Assembly: GCA_015847255.1 (NCBI GenBank)
Contig: JADLZK010002635.1
Span: forward strand, 186,001-250,000
DNA length: 64,000 nucleotides
Reading direction: 5' to 3'
From: Hyparrhenia diplandra
Lineage: Eukaryota > Streptophyta > Magnoliopsida > Poales > Poaceae
Below, piece after piece: positions 56,845 through 64,000 of the stretch. The translations under genes were made by a program, and so were the position numbers. The notes beneath the pieces were generated by a model that ran no database searches, was not told where the DNA came from, and was given only the letters and a program-made list of their open reading frames with translations. Numbering within the stretch: position 1 is the first letter of the stretch; each line of letters starts with the position of its first letter.

Positions 56845-58356
56845 TGAAAGAATCTAATAGGCCTAGAGGGGAGGTGAACAGGTAAATCTAACAACTTGAA
56901 ACTAAAAACTCAAAGCGGTTGTTAAATACTATCGATGAGTTTGGATCGGGTACTACTGGTCCAGGTCGACCGGCACTACACTGACTTAAAACCACTAGTA
57001 CTACTAGTCCCCTATAATAGCTATGAAATCAGAGATAAACGAGCTTTGATTTTAGATCTGACTTTTACCCCACTTTCCAAGATGATGGTGATGAAGATAT
57101 TGAACTCGCCTTTGCTTGCCCCTTCACCGGAAAGGAAGAACACAAAGAACAAGTGATAGCTCAAGTAATCACAAGCAACAATGTAACAACATGCACGCGG
57201 GACACACGATTTAACCTGAGCTTCGGTACCCCCCCGCAAAGGAGTTCCTATGTCCTCATTGTTGTGGTGACCACTAAGCTCGACCGAGTCTCTTCCACCT
57301 CCTTGCCTCCCTCAAGAAACAACAAAGGATAACTCAAGATTTCCACTAAGAAGAATGTGGTGATACAAACACTCCGGCGCCCTCACAAGTAGAGCAACAC
57401 GGACAACCACGAAGCACGCCTAGCCGGTTAGGGTTCCAAGAACCCAAGAGTAATGAACACAAGAATGGGGAACCAAGTGATCAAGTTGCAAATTGAAGCT
57501 TTTCCCTCTCAAATCTCTTCTTTCTTACTCAAATCTTGCAAGGGAATGGGTCTAGGAGCAAGGAGTGAGAGAGAGAGTGAGTTAATGCATGGGAGCTTGC
57601 TTTCCTAAAGGCAAGTCACAATAATGGAGTGGGTAACGATTAGAAATGAAGGGTAGAGCTATATATACTTTGGAGTCGCAGGTAACACTAAACTACCGAT
57701 GGGTAAGCGTCGGTACTACCGATGCCTGGGTTTCAATCGTTGGAGCCAGCCTACAATCACACAAGAGTTTTGTAGAGAAACATGCCCACCGGTACTACCG
57801 ACAATTTGTCGATACTAATGCCGCATCGTCGGTACTACCGATGAACTGTCGGTACCACCAATAGTACACTTTTGGCGCAAAACTAGGCAGCACACAAGAG
57901 CTGCGCAAAATCTGATCTATTGGTACCACCGATGCAATGGAACTACCGACGAACTCACAGTACACTTCTCATTTGCTTTCGCGCAAAGATTGTTGCGCGG
58001 TTTTATGGATGTTGGTACTACCGGCCCTTGGATGGTGCTACCGACTCTCCCAGGCAACAAGAACTTCTCTAAGTGTTCGTGAGTGCAATGATGTCTCTCA
58101 AGTGTGCTAAAGGACATTCTGAGCACTATACCCCATCATACCTAGTCTAATTTGTGTCCCTCTTGATAGTACGATGTTTCCTATAAGTCAAGTCAAAATA
58201 TAAAATCTAAAGATCCATTTGAGTCGAAATGCTATTTATCTAATGGAATCGAGGGGTTCTATGATCAGCACATATATTTATTCAAAACTTTCAATGGACT
58301 AGCATTTGATTCTCATTAATTATTCAAAACCCACATAGGGAGCAAACGCACTTACA
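56845..58356 (-). mobile_element. LTR (solo or isolated), minus strand
   Basis: On the minus strand from 58356 it begins TGTAAGTGCGTTTGCTCCCT and then ATGTGGGTTTTG, a widespread opening of grass LTRs. It runs to about 56845 (CCCCTCTAGGCC ... TTCTTTCA). A TATA box (TATATATA, 57660-57667) is followed on the minus strand by a CT-rich leader. The CGGTACTACCGA word recurs upstream of the promoter (57690-58030). No flanking 5-bp duplication could be confirmed and no second copy was found. Confidence 0.7.
57660..57667 (-). promoter_or_regulatory. TATA box in the minus-strand LTR
   Basis: Minus-strand CAAAGTATATATAGCTC, located about 690 bases into the LTR, as expected for the U3/R boundary. Confidence 0.55.
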
Positions 58357-59723
58357 ATACGCATCTCTTATCTATCTTCCATTTGATACCTTAATTGTTG
58401 AACCAAATTTGTTCCCAATGATGCACCATCATATGTCCTCTCTGGAGGTTCTCATCCACTTTGGTTCCAAAGAACACTATTTCTCTCATTGGCCATCACC
58501 AACATTCTCCTACAGAATAGTTTATCCCCATAAGCTTGGACCACTAGACACAAAACAATCTTCCTAATCAAAGTTAAATAGGTTTTGTAGATCTTGGTTG
58601 TTTTTTTTGGGGGGGGGGGGGGGGGATTCTTCTTTTGCTAAACCTTGTGGATACCGCAAAATCAAGTTCAAATCCTACTTGATGTATTTCACTTTTTTGT
58701 TTTGTTGTAACGATGCTCAATTTTTCACAAAAGAAGGGAGATGGGATGATGTTAAGCTAAGTGTTCATATACAACTCATAGTCACTTGGTGAACCATACA
58801 CTTCTTGACCCTTCGGTCCACATAGGCATCATTTTAGAGCTTCAACAAGGAGACAATTGAAATCATAGTTTACATGACTAGACAGTTTTGTTGTTAGTAG
58901 AATGTTGTCCACAAGAAACTCAAATGCCTAGGAAATCATGTCTAGGTCTCAAAACAAACAGGCATGAAGGAAATGCGAAAAAATAGGATGAAGATTGTGA
59001 AGGAAATGTTTGGTGCTTGTCCCCATGAAGACATCAAACCAATGTGGATGTCAACAACAATGAAGATTTAGGACAAGAAGGGGGCTTTGTACTAGAGGAT
59101 CAAGAGGACAAGTGAATTCATGGAAATCCACACCATATACATGGCGAGGAAAGGACACACTAGTGAGATTGGTGAAGGCAATATGGTTGAATAAGTTTAA
59201 AGTATCTAGGAGATCATTTTCGGATGAAAAAGGTGTCCTATGAATAGGAGAACCAAACACATACTTACTTGGATATTCATGGAATGAGTTAATCAGTCAC
59301 AAATGTAAAAAGCAACTTTGAGAAGCATGTATAGCAATCAGAACATTTCTCCTCAAAACTGTAGGCTTACGACAAAGGTGCACATGTGACATTGAAACCA
59401 CTGAATCAATAGTTTGTGTTGGTGAAAATATACATTGTGAATTTTCTCATGGTGTTTGGATGAAGGAAATATAGTTGAACAAAGATGCCCTTATGGATGG
59501 GTTGTGTATGTAGTATTGGAGACTCACCACACATGGATTGTAGGGCCATTTGCATTTTGCTTCAAAACCTAGTCCATTTGCAAATAGAACAATATTTGGT
59601 ATACCATGTGCTTGGACTTGTGAAGCAAAAAGAGAATGCACTAATGAATGCATTGATTTACATAAATGATGTTCTCGGTTACACTGTCGGAGATGTTTCA
59701 CTACATTACTATATCATGGAATG
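58357..59723. other. Possible retroelement interior, unrecognised; contains T8G17 homopolymer
   Basis: Minus-strand open frames (59260-59051 with FTNLTSVSFPRHVYGVDFHE; 59701-59447 with VQAHGIPNIVLFANGLGFEA) look like real decayed coding sequence rather than chance frames, but no family was recognised. T8 (58601-58608) followed by G17 (58609-58625) is an unusual homopolymer pair. Confidence 0.4.
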
Positions 59724-59725
59724 TA

Positions 59726-59955
59726 TTCCCTCAACTCCAGTTTATAAGACGCAAACGTACATCAAGATCATCATAATATTTTATAAATAATTAGACCCAC
59801 AATTTATAAATAGTTAGATTTATAATCAAATATACTATCAAATGATCATAATTTGATAATCATAAAAATATAATGTAAAGTAAGTGAATGGTCAAATTTT
59901 AATTTGAGAGACTATATCAGGTTTGACCGCATCTCATTAACTGGACCAAAGAGAG
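59726..59955. mobile_element. Stowaway-like MITE
   Basis: TA at 59724-59725 and 59956-59957. TTCCCTCAACTCCAGTTTATAA on the left, GGACCAAAGAGAG on the right; very AT-rich core. Ends are only partly complementary. Confidence 0.6.
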
Positions 59956-59957
59956 TA

Positions 59958-60274
59958 ATAACCAGTAGTAGTAGTGTGTGATCCATTTGGTTTGCGTTAA
60001 TGTTATCACGTGCAATTATGTTTGTATCGACTTTAGTTTGTAGTTTATGACACTTGATTTGTATGGGCTTGATCTCTATCTATCATAAAGTTGTGATACA
60101 TTCATTATCGAATCATAATGGAAACTTGATCTTGCTACAATTTATATTATAGTATAGTCTGGATGGTTGTGGGATATATGTGATGCATTAATAATTTTAA
60201 ATGTAAAATAGTAAAGAGTAACCTCTATTGAGATGTAATATAGTAAAATATACCAAAAAAAAAAAAACAGGAAA
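59958..60274. other. Intergenic, no gene seen
   Basis: AT-rich, with an A-run at 60255-60267. Confidence 0.5.
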
Positions 60275-60457
60275 TGGAGGTCACTTCTGGGTTGAAGTCC
60301 GTGAACCAACACTCCAACAGTAAGTATCATACTCTTATTGTCGGATAGAGAGGCTTGACCCAATAGTGACCTTCATCCTCACTGTCAGATCTAGTCTTGA
60401 CCCAACCGTGATATCTTCTTATGACTCTGCCTGGTCTGATTCAGCATTGGAGTAGTG
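60275..60457 (-). mobile_element. Isolated CACTA end
   Basis: Read inward from 60457 on the minus strand: CACTACTCCAATGCTGAATC, followed by two related motifs, TCACGGTTGGGTCAAGAC and TCACTATTGGGTCAAGCC, a subterminal repeat pattern. No partner end was found. Confidence 0.55.
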
Positions 60458-60725
60458 ATACACTAACACACTAACACTATAGGGTCTTTTGTTTTTCGAC
60501 ACTACAAGGTTTTTTGGTGGTACTAATATCTCATTACCTACCTGGGAATTAGGCATTTTTAGATAATGAAAGAATCAGGTTTCTCTTTATCTATGTTTTG
60601 TCTAAGTTTATTGGCTCGAAGTATGTGGCTCGGAAGCAATAGTATTTTGTGGGAGAGAATAAAGCTGAAACAAACTCAAAACAAGAACAAGAGAACGAAT
60701 ATGAAGTTGCTTCTCAAGGCTATGA

Positions 60726-60860
60726 CTCTATAAGACATTTTGAGTTTTCTAGATGTAAACCTTTTGATATAAGCTTAAATATATATACTATGTCTTGAAA
60801 TATAATAAAAAGTAATGTATTTAGAAAAACCAAGACATCAATTTGAAATAGACCGGGGTG
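60726..60860. mobile_element. Degenerate Stowaway-like MITE
   Basis: TATAAGACATTTTGAGTTTT and AAACCAAGACATCAATTTGAAA are diverged versions of the ends of the 55220-55366 family. TA boundaries not resolved. Confidence 0.45.
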
Positions 60861-61286
60861 CAAATTAAGCTAGGCCACATGTGTGCATCAGCACATTGGC
60901 CCCTTGGTCCAAGCTACAGGCTGTGCTATTGCACTGGATCTTTTTCTTCGAAGCCTGTGGCTTGGCCTTGAGCTCTTTCTGTCCACACAAGACCTGCCCG
61001 AGTCTATCCAACCCATACTTCCTGCTCCCTGCCCATGCTCATCACTCATGCCATCAGCCGGCCGGCAATTGCATGTTTGTTCCTAGCTAGATTTTTTTTT
61101 TTTTTGAAAAAAATGTTGCTTCAGAAAAAAAAAGAAGATAACAGTCACATGCCGAGAGAATATTTAAATATCTTGCACTTTCAATGTTCTTGCACGGAAG
61201 TTTCAAGCGTGTATCTGCCCTTGGATCTAGTTCAAATGGTATATATACTTCCTCCGTTATTTAAGATATATAATAACAGTATTTAC
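60861..61286. other. Intergenic, no gene seen
   Basis: A few overlapping short frames at 60881-61090 without family match; A/T runs at 61091-61130. Confidence 0.45.
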
Positions 61287-61330
61287 GGACAAGCTAATTA
61301 GAGTTCATTTTTCGACTAATTAGCTTGTCC
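61287..61330. repeat. Perfect 15-bp inverted repeat, 14-base loop
   Basis: GGACAAGCTAATTAG, loop AGTTCATTTTTCGA, CTAATTAGCTTGTCC. No T-run follows, and no flanking gene end explains it as a terminator. It may be the fused ends of a deleted MITE. Confidence 0.8.
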
Positions 61331-61799
61331 TAACAAACAAATGGAAGGCCGTACTGCATAATATTGGAAAATTCTTGCTCCTTGATTACAACACGTACAT
61401 ACTAAAAGCTACTGCCATCAGTCTCAAGCACGTCATCTTTTCTATTCATACATGAATTGATGAGTATGTAAAAGACATGGTTGAAATTAAATTAGGACCT
61501 TATGATGTGCATGCTTACCAGTATCTATATTTTTGATTGTTCAGATTTGCGGTCATCTATTTTGCTCCAAAAAGACGGTAACAGATCTATATTAACTGTG
61601 TGCTGATTCCTGGCTAGAACCTACGATGGTTACCTCTATGTCTTTATGATTCTGATGGTTATGATTATACGATTTATTTGATTTACATAAGGTTTTGCTA
61701 ATACCTTACTTATTAGTTGCATCAACTTGTAATTAGCAGGGCTCATACACAGATAAAGAGCTAGGCTAAATTCAATATAAGTAAATTCACAAAAATTCA
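61331..61799. other. Intergenic, no gene seen
   Basis: AT-rich, nothing recognised. Confidence 0.5.
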
Positions 61800-62395
61800 A
61801 TTAGCTTGGAATCGATAGGCTAAATTAATTCACACAAAAGAGCTATAATATGTTGGAGTAAAGGAAATAATCACGCGAAGAACAAGAGCTGCCATAGTCA
61901 TATTCTTCAACAAAGACAAACATCATGGAAAGCACGATAACGATGCACACCAATCAGCAGCAACAAAAACAACAGCACAACTGCACAAAGTTAAAAAGAG
62001 AATTAGATCCGAAGCACAGAGAACAATTTTGTACTTAAAGGGCAATCCACCAACTGAACAGATAGATTGAGGCAGTAACAAGATAAAGAACTAGTGTATA
62101 TATATACATGTATATATATTAGCTTGGAATCAAATTCACATAAAAAAAAGCTATAAGAGATGTTCGAGGACAAAGGAAATGATCACGCGAACAATAAGAG
62201 CTGCCATGGTCTTATTATTCTTCAACAAAAAACAAACATCCTGGAAAGCATAACACGATGCTCACACCAATCAGCAGCAACAAAACAACAACACAAAGTA
62301 GAAAAGAGAATTAGATCCGAACCACGGAGAACAATAGGATAATTAAAGGGCAATCCACCAACTGAGCAGATAGATCTGAGGCACTAACAAGAAAT
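61800..62395. repeat. Tandem duplication of about 300 bases
   Basis: Copy 1 is about 61800-62085, copy 2 about 62118-62395. Both run TTAGCTTGGAATC, AATTCACA, CACGCGAA, AAGAGCTGCCAT, CAATCAGCAGCAACAAAA, GAGAATTAGATCCGAA, AAAGGGCAATCCACCAACTGA, CAGATAGAT. A TA-rich stretch separates them. It lies in the 3' flank of the DnaJ-type gene. No coding potential. Confidence 0.9.
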
Positions 62396-62821
62396 GACCC
62401 ACAACAAATAAATATAATCTCTTTGTAAATCATGCATGATTATGTGAGTGCATATATAATAATAATAACGAATCTAAGCAAAATATCATATATATTACAT
62501 CCACCACACTTAACCTACAACCTTTCCAACAAATCACCTGCCCTCCCTTCTCAATCATGCATGCTGTTGTTATAGATCTCCCAAAAAAATCACTCTGTTT
62601 TTCTTCTTCGATTCCTTTTTGTGTTGTAGTCAAGATCTTGAAGAAGAGACATGTAGTACATATACAACATGTGCATATCGATCATCCACACGAATGGCTC
62701 GGACGTATGTATACATATGTATATATGATTAACTAGCTAGCTAGAGGATCATATCGCAGTACGTTTAACTGAATTCTTGGATGGCGGGTTGCACCTCGGC
62801 TGCGACAATCATATTCCACCA
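62396..62821 (-). other. 3' flank of the DnaJ-type zinc-finger gene
   Basis: Includes the probable 3' UTR. A short ATATAT microsatellite lies near 62700-62730. No other gene. Confidence 0.5.
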
Positions 62822-63139
62822 TCAGTTGTAGCCGGCGGGCGGCGGCGGCTTCTGGTGCTGGACAGTGAGCCGCGCCGGGAGCGGCCTGCCCGTGCCGGAC
62901 CCGCCGCAGCTACGGCAAGGCATCCTCCCCGACCCCGCGCAGGTCCGGCACCCAGAGTCGCCGTCGGACCAGCGGTTGCACATGCACTCGACGCGTCCGG
63001 AGCCGCCGCACGTGGCGCAGCGCGGGCGCGCGTCCCACCTGGACGCCGCTGGCAGCCCGTCCCCACGGGACCGGTTGGCCATCGCCACGCCGGCCAGCAT
63101 GCCCAGCCCCGCCGACGCGATCACCACCGGCGCCACCAT
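62822..63139 (-). CDS. Small DnaJ-type zinc-finger (CxxCxGxG) protein
   Basis: A 105-residue protein from ATG at 63139 to TGA at 62822-62824. The N-terminus MVAPVVIASAGLGMLAGVAM is hydrophobic and glycine-rich, a possible membrane segment or targeting peptide. Then, from about residue 39, come Cys motifs of the DnaJ cysteine-rich domain: CATCGGSG, a short CMC, CRTCAGSG and CRSCGGSG, ending PPPPAGYN. DnaJ-type zinc fingers bind two Zn ions and act in substrate holding or disulfide chemistry; no J domain is present, so it is not a full Hsp40. The frame is open upstream of the ATG, but without another ATG, so this start is preferred. Codon use is GC-rich as in many grass genes. No introns are needed. 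This is the only gene in the window that looks intact. Its role is not known from sequence. Confidence 0.85.
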   Translation of the reverse strand: MVAPVVIASAGLGMLAGVAMANRSRGDGLPAASRWDARPRCATCGGSGRVECMCNRWSDGDSGCRTCAGSGRMPCRSCGGSGTGRPLPARLTVQHQKPPPPAGYN

Positions 63140-63269
63140 CTTGCTTGAGTCGTCGTGTAGCCCGGCCAAGTTGTACAAGTGGTTGCCAGGTCGCAAGCTA
63201 TAGAGCTCTGGTTCTTGGATATATGGTAGAGAAGGAAGGGAGAGGAGTGTTTTCCTTGGCTTTCTTGCG

Positions 63270-63275
63270 TATATA
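63270..63275 (-). promoter_or_regulatory. TATA box of the DnaJ-type gene
   Basis: Minus-strand GGTATATACGCAAG, about 130 bases upstream of the ATG, consistent with a 5' UTR of about 100 bases. Confidence 0.6.
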
Positions 63276-63929
63276 CCGGCCCGGCGGCGAGCGACGACTC
63301 GCTCGACGGACGAGCTGATATGATGTTGGTTGGGAGTAACCAGTAGCTTAGCCTGTGGATGGAGAGGAAAAGATTTGGTCGTGTGTGGTGGCGGTTTTTT
63401 GGCCGCGGGCGTCGGCGTTTCTGTGTAGGAGAAGGAGCTACGACGGCGGGGGGAGGAGGGCGCGCGTCGTTTTATAGGATTTTTCCGGTGGTCTTGTGAA
63501 GGAGAGGAGGCTGCGTAACTGCGTTGCGTGCCGGCCGCCTGTTGCGTTGCGCACGGGTTGGGTGTGGTGGATTTGGAAGGGAGCGAGGCGGGGGAGGCGT
63601 GTCCGCATTGTTACCTTGCCTTCCCTGCTGCTGCTTGGCGTCCTGCAGCGCTGCGACGATGCCGTGACAACTGTTGCTGCAGCGCTGCTATTGGTTATGA
63701 CGATCTTGTGGTTTCGGGCATATGCGCATGTGCGCTACAAGCCTACAGCCTGCGAGATGACGTAGCTAATAAATGGATTTTTTGTTCTCTATCTCCTCTC
63801 CTGTCTTTCGTTTTCATTACGAGAGACTGAATTTTACTATTTTTCTTAAACATTTTGCTGTGATATAGATCCTGTGAAACTATTTTCAAATAATATAGCA
63901 TAAGCCTATGACAACACACATGCTTATAC
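63276..63929. other. Upstream region of the DnaJ-type gene, no other gene seen
   Basis: GC-rich to about 63700, then AT-rich. Open frames on the plus strand at 63496-63830 overlap each other and show no domains. Confidence 0.5.
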
Positions 63930-64000
63930 TAGAGATGGCAACCGGTAACCCAAAATCTGAAACCCGATGGATTTTTAAGTACATATTGTTAGTTTCTCAA
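63930..64000 (+). mobile_element. Start of a hAT-like element, cut by the window edge
   Basis: TAGAGATGGCAACCGGTAAC followed by GAAACCCGATGG is the typical opening of Ac-like hAT elements in grasses (TAGAGATGGCAA..GGG). The preceding 8 bases, GCTTATAC (63922-63929), would be the target duplication. Confidence 0.55.

Noticed and set aside
63140..63196. N-terminal extension of the DnaJ-type protein by 19 residues
   Set aside because: No ATG begins it (the first codon would be TTG); the ATG at 63139 gives a natural N-terminus.
63496..63830. Two plus-strand frames near the right edge
   Set aside because: They overlap in different frames, lack domains, and lie in the GC-rich promoter side of the DnaJ-type gene.
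1..64000. CRISPR array, bacterial operon, rRNA genes or organellar insert
   Set aside because: No regularly spaced repeats, no Shine-Dalgarno-linked gene strings, no rRNA-like or plastid gene sequence noticed; gene structure with GT-AG introns and the transposon set are those of a grass nuclear genome.

Overview
The window is nuclear DNA from a grass (Poaceae), most likely a panicoid. Three things point that way: the mevalonate diphosphate decarboxylase and type 1 metallothionein exons read as grass sequences; the CACTA ends carry CTTTGCCGAGTGCC and GTGGCGGGC motifs; and there is a dense set of Stowaway, Tourist, hAT, Helitron, SINE and LINE insertions. It is gene-poor and transposon-rich. 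No bacterial, organellar, viral or CRISPR features were seen.

Layout. The 3' end of an MVD gene (302-735) is followed by a tandem duplication that starts at its stop codon. A short Helitron (1523-2780) and a 3.9 kb hAT element with a decayed transposase (3270-7210) follow. Next come a small CACTA element (about 7670-8907), a broken dirigent gene (9070-9653), a decayed PIF/Harbinger element (10265-13016), the 3' exon of a type 1 metallothionein (14129-14303), a Harbinger-like element (15628-16562), a possible solo LTR, and a CACTA element with an ACG target duplication (18716-19937). At 21.3-21.7 kb lies a diverged copy of the sequence flanking the hAT element; it lacks the hAT and so acts as a natural empty site. 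A frameshifted gene for an IDD14/15/16-like C-terminal coiled-coil protein (23930-24439) and an ORF split by a 540-bp hAT MITE (25264-26156) complete this half.

The centre is one nested structure. A CACTA transposon (27368-43138, about 15.8 kb, ATA target duplication) carries a minus-strand LTR retrotransposon (31300-42162) with 3.8 kb LTRs, an initiator-Met-type primer binding site and a non-coding 3.2 kb interior. That organisation matches a LARD (large retrotransposon derivative).

The right third holds four Tourist-like MITEs (44.2-45.7 kb), a 5'-truncated L1-type LINE with a 15-bp target duplication (45831-46962), several Stowaway MITEs, a solo LTR with an ATTAT target duplication (50992-52368), remains of a Ty3/gypsy polyprotein, two SINEs (one with a 17-bp target duplication), a solo LTR in minus orientation, and an apparently intact gene for a small DnaJ-type zinc-finger protein (62822-63139). 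The last bases are the start of another hAT-like element.

The only gene that looks intact within the window is the DnaJ-type zinc-finger gene. MVD is cut by the window edge, metallothionein lacks its first exon, and the dirigent and IDD-like genes carry frameshifts. The two LTRs of the LARD differ mainly by 1-3 base indels in GC-rich tracts, so some frameshifts here could be consensus errors rather than real mutations. All identifications come from reading the sequence and from knowledge of the families; no database search was run.
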